Shown here piece by piece: positions 19,627 through 29,232 of a DNA stretch of 64,000 bases. The notes under the pieces are model-generated. The model was not told the origin of the DNA. It saw nothing but the letters and a program-made list of their open reading frames with translations, and did no database searches. The stretch is taken from NCBI GenBank assembly GCA_022376515.1, contig WTXI01000133.1, forward strand, positions 1 to 64,000. The letters run 5' to 3'. The position numbers and the translations under genes are program-made. Numbering within the stretch: the stretch's first letter is position 1; each line of letters begins with the position of its first letter. Source of the DNA: Lactifluus volemus. Taxonomy: Eukaryota > Basidiomycota > Agaricomycetes > Russulales > Russulaceae.

Positions 19627-22400
19627 CTAAGTCCGAGCTGGTGGAGATCCTCCACCATCCTCACGAACGTCCTGCAACAACTGCTTCAACAACCCATCAT
19701 CCATCAAACAATCCTGCCCTTTCCCAGCGCGCGCTCCGACCTGTCTGGCCGCCAGGCTAAACGCTGAATACGCATCCTCGACCCGATCCAGCGCATGCTG
19801 CACGAGCACGCCGGCCGTGCGCACATCCGGGACGTACAACTGAACTCGCGCGATGCTTGCCCGCAAATCACTTGTGCACGCGTTGCGGAAAGCCTCGTCG
19901 AGCAACGCAGCTTCCGCGGCTGACGCTGGTCGGCCCGTAAAGGCCCGCAGCGGTGTGCAGAGCGGCTCCGATGCTGCGGAGATCACGGACTCACAGGCAT
20001 GTTTCAGATCTTGATCGATTCCCTGTAAGTAGCGTGGATACGTGTGAAAAAAAAAGGGAGTTCGGGAGATTTTAAGTAGAAATGGATGCGTACTCGTCTC
20101 GCGTCCGCGAGGTGTTCTGCGCGCATGCCGGCGAGAGATGTGAAGAGGGAACCAGGAAGAAGCGTTGACGTGCGCGACAGCACAGAGGATAACATATCTG
20201 GAATCCATGATAATTGAACATCTAGCTCCAGGGTGCACGGTTCGATGGGCTGGACTGACCTGCAACACCGTACTGATCTGCGGCTCCACCACCGACACCT
20301 GCTTGGAGCTCATCATTCTGCGCAAGGTCCAGATTCCGCGTGATCTCCTTGAGGATTAATAGATAGCAGACAAGAAACAGTTGTCCATCGAATCCGCTCT
20401 TTGCTCTGACCAAGCCTGCCGCACTCAGCAACGACCCGTGGCACAAACTAACGGCCTCGTGCCCAAGGTCATAGAATATAGTTGGCTGTAGGTGTATTCC
20501 ATATGGTCAACATGAACGTTACAAGATCATAAGAGGCTTGCCTGAACAAAGTCGTGTAGCTGGGAGAGCCCCCACACAGCCTTGGAAAGCGTTGGGTACC
20601 ATGTCTCGCGTTGGTTAAGCCCTGGGCCCTCAAACAGACGCTCTGCTTCTCGCGAATTTCGTATCCTGTCTGTGCTCCCTGCGCAGCTACGCATACCTTT
20701 AGCAAGGATAGACAATAAAAAAAAGACACGTACCAGCAAGCTTATCGGGGTACGCTAGATCCTTGGCCGTTGGAGTATAGTATCGTATGTCGGACTGTAT
20801 GACAGCCTGTGCCTTGAAAAACAGCCTCGTTTGCGCATCCTGCAGTACCATCTGCAGTAGGTGATGAATGTGAAGTCTACCAAGGTCGTCATTCTTCTCC
20901 TCATTCTCGTCGTCCAGTGTCTGATCGAGCACCATCAGCGCTTGAAGCACAGTGCAAACCTCGCAGAGGACAGTTAGCCGAGGCTCGTGTAGGATGCGGG
21001 GGCGCAGGTCGTCGTAGAGGTAATCAGAAAAGAGTTTCCAAGTACTGGCTATTGGCGAGTAATCTGGTCAGTTGGGATCAAAACAAGCATCACTGGTACG
21101 TACTAGAGTTCCTGCTTCCCACCGGTGCAGGTCAAGTTCTTCAGTACAGACCTGCTTCAGGTAGCTGCACCCGGCGCGTGTCTATAACGCGTTCATGGCA
21201 TGTCGTTAGATGACTGAGGATATGATGCAAAAAGGCGTACTAACTCCACCAGTCCCGTCCTCGTAGGGTCGAGACCGCGGATCTGCTCAGTAAGACGTGA
21301 AACCAGGAGGTTCTTTCGTGCGCCAAAGTACGCCACGTGGCACTCCGAGAGCAGAGCTCCCAGCTCCTCGGGGTGTGAGTGGGCACGGCACTCGAATTCT
21401 CCAAGAAGAGGTGCAAGCTGGCCAGCCACCGTGGTGAAACGCGTGCAAAGAAGATGCATTTGTGCGGTGTCTGAGACATCCTGTAAACAGATCAGTGTTT
21501 AGAAAATGTGGTGATATATGCATCGCAAAGAAAGGCACCTGCTCGAAGAGTCGCCGCGAGACATCCTGAGTGAGTGCACGGAGAGATTCAACAAAATACA
21601 TTTGATGAGCGTCATTGCACGGGTCATACATTGCTGGAAGCGTAGGAGATAGACTTCTGCTTCTTTGTAGTTTCTCTGGGGGAGGAGAGGGAAGATGAGC
21701 ACGTTCACACACGCTGGCAGATAAACGGATCGTACATGGGGTTTGAGAAACTGGATGCAGATGTCCACACGCTCAACCATGTAGAGAAAGTCGGTCTGGA
21801 GAACGAGCGACTCGCCAGGGTGATTGAGTTTCGCGTCGCATGCTCCAGTTCCTGAAAGTATTCCAAGGTCGTCCCGATAGCCGTTTGCAACGCCGCCAGT
21901 TGATCCTGTAAAACGACGACGCAACCGTCAAGCTCCTCTACGCATCCGAGAGATGTGTGAGTGAGTGAGGCGATACGCACCCGCTCGTCCAACGACTTTT
22001 GGCTCGCGTCCTGCAGACTTTTTCCGCCCTCCTCCATGCTCTTCCACTTATCCAACATATTCGCAACCTCTGTATCGACCTGGTCGATGTGGCCGACAAG
22101 CCTGTCGCAAGTGTCGAGATGTTCGGAGACGCGCAAAAGATGGTGTCGGAAGTGAGCTTCCTGGCTATGCGCCACTGAGCGGTCTATCAGCGCAAGTCAG
22201 TCGTAAAATTGTTGTAGAGTCTGGACTGGCTGCTTCGGATGTATTGCATGTGCGTGGGCAACGGCCGGTTGACGGGAGCCCGGCGTAGGAGGACGGGCAA
22301 CTGAACCAAACTTGACGCGCTGTAGGGGAGTTGATGGACGGGAAGAATTGCCAGAGTCCTCTCGTGAAGGCTGTGATGACGCTGAATTGCAAGGGATAAC
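19627..22400 (-). pseudogene. COG3: COG3 pseudogene, copy 2, full length but broken
   Basis: Covers the whole COG3 order on the minus strand: N-terminal region (22400-21960), 'YFQELEHATR', 'VERVDICIQFLKPH', 'MHLLCTRFTTVAGQLAPLL', 'SYLKQVCTEE', 'DIRYYTPTAKDLAYPDKLA' (20780), 'YEIREKQSV', 'DGQLFLVCYLLILKEITRNL' (20380) and 'GIDQDLKHACESVISAASEP' to the stop at 19627. Several GT-AG introns are placeable (for example before 'DVSDTAQMH' at 21484). Lesions: in-frame TGA at 22197-22199, lost A in A-runs at about 21830 and about 21602, a deletion of about 13 bases near 21120 relative to copy 1, and a lost base near 20615. No in-frame ATG is seen at its start. COG3 is normally single-copy, so an intact gene is expected elsewhere. 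A sequencing-error origin for the homopolymer lesions is possible. Confidence 0.8.
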
Positions 22401-22930
22401 CGGGGAACATAGAAATGGACTGACTCTGACTGTGGATAATGGTGAAGAGGGTCTCCAGCCTTGATGGCTCCCACGCTTTTGGCCCTACCTTAGTGGTGCC
22501 TTGGCTTCCCATTTAGTAAGAGAAGATTTAGAGCGCGGACATTCAGACTGGGCGTATTTGCACGGTTCCAACAAATTGCTTGCACCCAAGGTATCAATAT
22601 ATCAATTTCGACTGTATTCCTTGCAGATTCAGCGATTTCTATTCGGTCCGGATCCGTTTTCTGATTAGTGGATATACAGCACAATTGTATCTCTATTTGG
22701 AGTTTGAAATTCATTACTAGAAATACCGATGATGTCGGCCTCAACCTTGCTTGCAGTTGCACGGAGCAGTGAAAGTTACGTGATTTTCTACTACTTTAAA
22801 TCATCACTGGTTGCACACACTCGGAACAGGAAATCCTCTGATTGGATAAGCGTGGATAGAATATCGGGTACTGCCGAAGTGGAATTGTGCGTCATTTCGG
22901 CTCCTGTACACGACATCTGCATCTACTACG
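22400..22930. other. COG3 5' flank, third copy of the 240-bp unit, and upstream region of the Crinkler-like gene
   Basis: 22410-22730 matches 9150-9760 (for example GGATAATGGT, GGTGCCTTGGCTTCCC, GTTTGAAATTCATTA). It is the paralogous flank of the left copy. 22730-22930 is unique and precedes the divergent gene at 22931. No clear TATA box is seen. Confidence 0.6.
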
Positions 22931-24731
22931 ATGGCGAACAACGTCAATTATGAATTCTGGTGTCTCCTCAAAGGAGAGAAGTCACCTTTCTTGATCAATG
23001 CCCCATCTACTTTATCTATTTACGATTTGAAGGGAATAATCTATCAACGGTGCACCCCTTTCCATGGTATGATAGTGACGGATTATGACCTCACCCTCAT
23101 GAAGGTGCGCTATATCACAATTCTATTATGTAGACATCGATTTAACTAGAAATCTGGATGGAATCTCATAGGTCAATGTGAATCTCCACACTGTCAGAGA
23201 TTCCATTTGCGCTGGCACATATCAGCCTGAGGACACCGAAGCGTTACATGCTGTATGGGAAGATATTTATGAGGTGTGGCCAGATAAACCGTCTCAGGGA
23301 TATCTCCACATTTTTGTTGACTTTAAGCCTGAAGTTGCCAGTGAGTACTGGTCTCGATTCTCTATCTGAACAATAGACTAAGTGATTCCGCAAAGAACCT
23401 CGTAGAAAACGTGGTCTGGTGCGCCTCAACGAAGAACTTGAAATACCTCTATCACCCTTCTCGCTAAGCTTTCCCGTGGAGTTCACGAACATAGTAGGAG
23501 AAGAACACTGCATTGGAATGAATCGCCCGTTTGAACGGAATACGATTCCTATTGACTTACTTGACGGAGCATTTGGACGCTTCAAAGACCGGTGTAGGGC
23601 ACCCCCTTCTAAGAATGCCCTCACTCTCCTCGACCATCTTGTTGAAGCCGTGTGTAAATGGTATCCAGAGGAGACTGACCAACGGGCAGCCATCGGGGAT
23701 GTCTTTGCGATGGGTGCTGGCCTCGAGTTTTTGCCTCAAACTATCCCAGGGACTGAATACGAGACCGACGGAAATCTCCCTGTCACGATCATGCCAGCTG
23801 CGATTCGAGGATGCAAGATTGAGATAGGTTCGCCGGGACATGTACTCAATCAGGCCATATTGTACTATGGGAAATTTCTCCTCCATGCCCTCCATCATTC
23901 TCACTGCTATGGCAAGTATGGGATTGGTTTCCCAACCATTCTCTTTATTGACATGGGCAAGTATGTGTGATTTCTGGGTTGCACACTGGCTTATGAGTTA
24001 TGATGATTGTAGGGACATACATGGGATTTTATGGCTGCGTATGGGACGGGGATTGTATAAGGGTCGACGCTCTGACCCCTTTATTCAATTTATCTATTCA
24101 CTGGACGGACGAAGAGGGTAGGGAGGCGATTGCATCCAGTTTTGATGCGCTAACGGAAACGGTGATGGACATCGAAGCCCGATATATCAGCATCGAAGCC
24201 GAGGTAATGGCAAAGAATGAACTGGAAAGACCAATGCAGGTCGATGATTGTATGCAGGTCGACTATTGGATGCAGAAAGCTCTTGGATTCCCCTACCTGA
24301 AATGCTACGAAGACGCCGGAGAGGAGATAACGTACACATACAACAGGCGACTCGATGACAAAAACCTCATCTTCACTGCTAGCGCCTATACCGATCAGTT
24401 CATTGTCAAGTTCACAAGAGCAAGACGTTATTCAGAGAGTCTCCATCGCTATCTTGCAGATCTTGGTCTTGCTCCCAGGCTTCGGCAGCTTGTCTCGCTT
24501 CCTGGTGGCTGGAGTGCGGTCGTGATGGACGAGTCAAAGTATGAACCCCTCTCTGGGATGGTACTCTCAGCCGAACAACAGGACAAGGTGCAACATAGAT
24601 TGAGTGAGGTTGTCAACAAACTGCACGAAGCAGGACTCGTTCATGGTGACATCCATGATACCAATCTGCTTATCGACTGTGCATCGCTCACAGAAGGAAT
24701 TGACAAGTTGAAAATCCATGTCATCAATTGA
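22931..24731 (+). CDS. Crinkler (CRN)-like protein with kinase-like C-terminal domain, four exons, 540 aa as read
   Basis: CRN-type proteins occur in oomycetes and many fungi; roles in fungi are largely unknown. Exons fit at 22931-23104, 23172-23340, 23396-23956 and 24013-24731, 541 codons in phase. The N-terminus 'FWCLLKGEKSPFLINAPST' followed by 'YDLKGIIYQRC' and 'DYDLTLMKVNVNL' has the ubiquitin-like CRN header pattern. The C-terminal half contains 'LHEAGLVHGDIHDTNLLID', a kinase catalytic-loop pattern (HGD...N). Intron 3 (23957-24012) has a GC donor, GCAAGT, and is needed to keep the frame. The frame stops at 24731 just where the metal-binding DFG-equivalent should follow; the downstream 120 bases resemble the missing tail in another frame with a further stop. 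So the 3' end looks recently broken. The gene lies divergent from COG3 copy 2. Confidence 0.7.
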
Positions 24732-24850
24732 CTGGGCACCAGGACCTGTCCGACAAGCCAAATAACCAATGGGGGTAAACAAGTTGTCCGTAAGGCGACC
24801 AAGTGGAGTTCAGGATGGGGAGTTCATCATTGACCAAGAAGAGTATGACT
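24732..24850 (+). pseudogene. Out-of-frame remnant of the kinase-like C-terminal tail
   Basis: Directly after the stop, another frame reads 'DWAPGPVRQAK', a stop, then 'PMGVNKLSVRRPSGVQDGEF'. This resembles the C-terminal tail of CRN-linked kinase domains. One indel at about 24731 plus a nonsense codon at about 24765 separate it from the main frame. Confidence 0.5.
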
Positions 24851-25044
24851 GGCAGATGATATTTTTTTGCTTAGATGAGTATCACGAATCCTTTCATTTC
24901 AATATCTAGTTGGCTATTATTATAATAACAGTCTTATTCTTTCTTTCCAAGTTGCATACGTACATCGAACTCAAATTGACTAACGATCAGCTTTCTGCTA
25001 TTAAAATGGTGCGAAACACGAATGGGAAGGCTCTTATATGGTGG

Positions 25045-26027
25045 TCATGCAAGTTTGTCGATCAACTCCAGACCCCTCGAGGAAATCTGCCCCTCTCTTC
25101 TCGGCGGTGAACTATTTGTACTAGTAGCTTTTGCATCCTGGGTAGTACGAGGCGGGAGCTGTGCCAGGACGTGTAGCGGTGGGCGGTCTTGCCGGGACAA
25201 TGGCGGAGCCTGAGGGAATGGGAAAACGGATTGTGCGGGGATGGGCCCCCATTGGGATGGGGTGAGTGATGAGGAGACGATAGCTGAGAGGGGTGGGAGT
25301 GATCGGGCATGAGTCGGCAGATCCGCGAAATCCATTCGGCGGACAGCTGCCACTAGAACTGGGTCGGATATCTGAGTTTGGGACGCGGGTCGTTGGTCAG
25401 GCAGAAGAGGATTGGAGATCAACTCTCCTGAGGCGAGAAAGGACTGGCCGGGGCGAGGTTGGTATGTTGATGGGGAAGAGGATGGAGTGACGGCGGACAG
25501 AGCGATTGAGGATGCAGGCGAAGGAGGTGATGCGGCGGAGGGGGCAAGAAAGGACTGGCCGAGGTTACGAAAGGAATAACTGGTGGCCTGGCGAGAGTGA
25601 GAGCCGCGTCTTGTACATACCATGCACGAGAAGTGGCGGAGGGATGCTGAGGGTGGTAAAGGATATGAGCCTTCGTGCTCGTGCCAGGACGTTGAGAGAC
25701 CAATAAGAGATTCCTGCTTGATACGACCAGGGTCGTCGATGGGACCGCCACTGTTAGGACCCGGAGCAGCAGACTGTGGTTGTTGGTGCAAGTGGTGAAG
25801 GGGAGTAGTAGGATCGGCGGACGGATCCGAAATAGATTCTGTGGTTATAAAGAGACAGATACAGGCAGAGGTTGTCGAATGCCCCACTGACTGGCCATGT
25901 TGGCTGCGGCCATGGTGGCGTGGAGAGAAGAAAGTTCTCTCATTATTCGTTCATTGGCCTCCCGCTTATCGGCGTGAATGGTTTGAGCAAGTCGTCGAGA
26001 CGAGAGAATTTCTTTCCGCAGTGGCAA
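25045..26027 (-). CDS. Hypothetical Pro/Ser-rich protein
   Basis: A long minus-strand frame (25887-25045) encodes a Ser/Pro/Gln-rich protein. A second frame just upstream (26027-25845) has a helical, charged composition, 'KEILSSRRLAQTIHADKREA' and 'ERIMRELSSLHATMAAANMA', which looks like a real N-terminal exon. They could be joined by an intron near 25850-25900, but I cannot fix its ends. No domain is recognised. It may be a transposon-associated or orphan gene; low complexity means a spurious ORF is possible. Confidence 0.35.
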
Positions 26028-26059
26028 CTGAACGGACGTTCACCAGTATTGTTTTCTGA

Positions 26060-27139
26060 ATTGAGGAAGAGAAAGGGATGAGCCAGGGACGGGAAGAAGG
26101 AAAGTGATTTGAAGGAAGGGCAAGGAACACGGACCTAATGTGCCTCATTTGCGATAGTGGTCCCCCCCTTTCGAATGTGCCGAGCTTCTCATACGTTACG
26201 GGTAAACGCGGGTAAAAGTCCCTGAGAATGACGAGGACTGGCCGTGCGCATCGTTGATTTTTGAGAAGTGTGCAAATGTCCGGCTATCAAACCTTTACGC
26301 GAAGGACGGTGGGAGAGAGAAGGACGAATAAATCCTGTGATCAACGATTTAATATTTGCTGACTGCGGACACTGCCGTATACAGCAGTTCAGAACGTGAC
26401 GTTCACGCGTTCTTTCGCGTTCGAAAGTCCAAGCAACCTTTAGATTGCGCCAGGACACGCTGACATAACTGTCACGCAAATGTGGGATGCACGTGAAGGG
26501 CGCTTCCCCCTGGCAGCGCTAATTTTCGGCTCATTCAATCCACGCGTTGTTGATCTTCTCATCTCGTCTTGTAGTTGTTCCTTCCCTCTTTTTGTCTTAG
26601 CTACTCCCAATATACATGTCTGCTCATGGCTCAGATCTGAGGGTGTTATCTGGAGGACTGGGATGGAAACCAGTCTCAAGAGCCTGAAGAGCACTATCAG
26701 AAATCAATAGATCGATGGCCTTCGGCAACCTCGTCGCTAAGGTGACTTCTTCACGTCATTCGGACAATTCCGCGTGTCCTGCAAAAAATCTGGCAACTTA
26801 GGACACTACGGGACACGCATTTTTTAGGTGGGCTGCCCACCCATAATCGTGTCCTGTGAAGAAACAGATTACTGGCCTTCACGGGACACGCTGCCACATT
26901 TGGTCTGGCTGCTGATGTAACGGCAGTTCTTACTACCCTCCGCGTTTTACTACCCTCCGCGTTTCCCTCCGTGGTACCTAAAGGTGAGTAACTTCTGACT
27001 TTTCCTTCCCCCCCCCTTCTCCTCATCATGTTTGCTAACCATCCTCTTCACAGTTCTCACAAAGCCCTTCTAAACTACCAGCTAGTTCTCGCTTTACCTT
27101 CATCTAATCCAGCCTTGCCCGTTTTTATTTTGTCCCAAG
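26060..27139. other. No firm gene; short tandem repeat and possible upstream exons
   Basis: A plus-strand stretch at about 26655-26750 reads 'EDWDGNQSQEPEEHYQKSID' with a fitting GT donor, but lacks a start codon in frame. 26940-26975 is a 17-bp tandem duplication (TACTACCCTCCGCGTTT twice). 26820-26850 contains the palindrome GGTGGGCTGCCCACC. The 5' exon of the CS-domain gene may lie here; I could not place it. Confidence 0.3.
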
Positions 27140-27631
27140 CCTCCACCGCCCTACGCCTGGACACAAGACTGGGAGGAGATCACGATGCCAGTGGCCCTCC
27201 CGCTACCGTCCAGCACGTCCAAAACGGACATCAACATCCTCTTCTCTCCACAAACGCTCACCGTGCACGTCCAGAACTGTGCCTCACCACGCTACACGGC
27301 CGCGCAGCTCTGGGGCAGCATCGCGCCCGGGTCCAGCTTCTGGACATGGGACGCTCACGGCGCACACGCTTACGGCTTACTCACGCTGCACTTGGAAAAA
27401 CAACATGCCGGTACGCGATGGCCGCATGTCTTTGATCTCACCACCTCATCGTCGAGGGAACCCGAGGTGGCGGAAACACTCGACCCGTTGGAGCTCTACA
27501 CTATTCGTGAATCCCTCAAAAAATACACTGCTGAGTTACGGGAAGGAGGCGGAGCGGCCACTGTTACGGTTATGCGGGCCGTCCGGCCCATTCCTTACTG
27601 TTTTCCGTCTGATTTTCGACTTGTGTTGTGA
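27140..27631 (+). pseudogene. CS-domain (NudC/p23-like) gene truncated by an LTR
   Basis: From an acceptor at 27139 the frame reads 'YAWTQDWEEITMPVALPLP', then 'NILFSPQTLTVHVQNCASP', 'LWGSIAPGSSFWTWDAHGA' and 'LTLHLEKQHAGTRWPHVFD'. This is the beta-sandwich order of CS domains in NudC-type HSP90 co-chaperones. A helical tail 'ELYTIRESLKKYTAELREGG' follows. At 27562 the sequence becomes LTR, and the frame reads 23 codons of LTR before a stop at 27629-27631. The natural C-terminus is missing from the window. The start exon is unresolved. The insertion probably destroyed or altered this gene. Confidence 0.6.
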
Positions 27632-28497
27632 CCTAGGATCCCTTTCCTTGGCCAGCCCCCTTCTGTCTGCTTCTAGGGGCTGTGCATCGCCGTTTTGGAC
27701 GTGTATTTGACTCAGGGATCATGACTCAAATCTTGAGTCAGCGTTCTTGACTCAGATCTTGAGTCAGACGCACTGAGTCAGTTCTTGAGTTATCAGAACT
27801 GACTCAGGTCCTTAGTCAATAGTCTTGACTTCGCTACTGTACTGTGACCTTTGTAGGATAGTTGGCTGGCCCTCTGTACGCATAAATAGGGCCCTGTAGA
27901 CGAGCTAAAGCCCCAGCTTCAGCTTCGTCTAGAATCGCAGTTCATTGTCTCCTGCTCACACTCGCATCGCATCTTCCTCCTCTCTTCTTGTGAATCCCCT
28001 CTTCGTACCTTGATCTAGGTACTTCGCGCCACGATCAGACATCTGTGAACTTGTTCCATTTCCGTGCAACAAGTCCCCAGACGCCTGAACCCTAATACGA
28101 ACGCGCTGTGAGAAGTAGTCCCCACTTCTCACCCCGCGTCCGCCCTCGAACCTTAGTTCAACCTCTCACGAGTGTCCTTGGAAGGCGAGCATCTCTTGCG
28201 TTCCAAATACACTCGCGCCCGTGTTGCGGTTGAACCTACACATCGTCATTAACTCATCTGCCACCGTCTATCCCTTTTGGGAATGGTAACTCCGACCACC
28301 GCGTGCGCCGGTCCGCTAGTCCGCCTCGCGCGATACAGACACCCAGAGTTCGCACAGTCAAGTCTACTCCACACAGGACCTTGCCTGCACGTGCTAGAAT
28401 CGACTATTTGGTGTTGCTAGTCTTGTCCGACTTGCCACAGCAAATAGCCAACCAGAATGACGCTCACTTCGAGCCACGGTCCCTGCGAACCGTGACA
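27562..28497 (+). mobile_element. LTR (936 bp), inverted copy of the solo LTR at 17150
   Basis: Begins TGTTACGG and ends CCGTGACA, same length as 17150-18085 and nearly identical throughout. Read plus it has U3 with the TGACTCA array, a TATA-like CATAAATAGGG at about 27880, then R-U5. Unlike the other copy it lacks a target duplication (GCCAC versus TAAGC). It may therefore be the 5' LTR of an element truncated 94 bp downstream by the Gypsy element that starts at 28592. Confidence 0.85.
27708..27820 (+). promoter_or_regulatory. bZIP (TGACTCA) site array in the LTR U3
   Basis: Perfect heptamers begin at 27708, 27722, 27734, 27748, 27760, 27774 and 27800. Variants TGAGTTA (about 27786) and TTAGTCA (about 27813) complete the series. 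The array lies about 70 bp upstream of the TATA-like box. Confidence 0.65.
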
Positions 28498-28591
28498 TAA
28501 GCTGAAGCTCCTACCCCTCCACTTCTTCGTCACAAGAAGTGTACCCCGAACGAACCAGACCGTTGCCCACTTTCTTTTCAGGCCGAGAAAG

Positions 28592-29198
28592 TGTGTTAAG
28601 GTTCCAAGTGGGACCTTTGTACGAAGTGTACGATCGTTCGTGAAGTCAAGAGCGAGACTTGCAAGACGTGCAAGTCAAGATCAAGGGTTCGATAAAGATA
28701 AGACTTAGTAAACGACTAAGTCAAGGGCGTTTCAGAGGTCAAGGGCTTTGGGCTTAGGGATAAGACCAAAGTGTCAAGAAGTCGAAGACTATGATGTCAA
28801 GAGGATTCTCTCAGGTCTGATGCTTCTAGGCAAGCAAGGTTCTAATAGATAGAAGACTTGGATTGCGAAACAAAACTGAGACTTAAGGTCTCTAGGGCAG
28901 AAAGTACAGGGTTTATATAGAGAAGAACGAGGCTATGTACACAGCTGTAGGGGCTGTGACCTTCGTACAGCTTTCAGGGTTTGAAACATGTTTCAGGAAT
29001 CAGCAAGTCATCCTGTGCATGTGGCTGTTGCTTGCGGCTGTACGGTGCTGTGCGAGGCTGTATCGTGAGAGAAATAAGTAAGCGATCTGAGACAAAGCGA
29101 TCGGCAGTCCATTCACATAAGCAAGGGAGTCAGCAGGAATGAATCAGCAGTCAAAAAATGTATAGTATGAGTCAGCAAGCACGTGTCCGTCCATAACA
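28592..29198 (-). repeat. 3' LTR of the Gypsy element (607 bp)
   Basis: TG...CA ends. Matches 35634-36237 over its length; a TATATAAACCC box is readable on the minus strand near 28915. Confidence 0.88.
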
Positions 29199-29232
29199 CC
29201 ATCCCCCGTCTAAGGCGCAGTCCCACCTGCGT

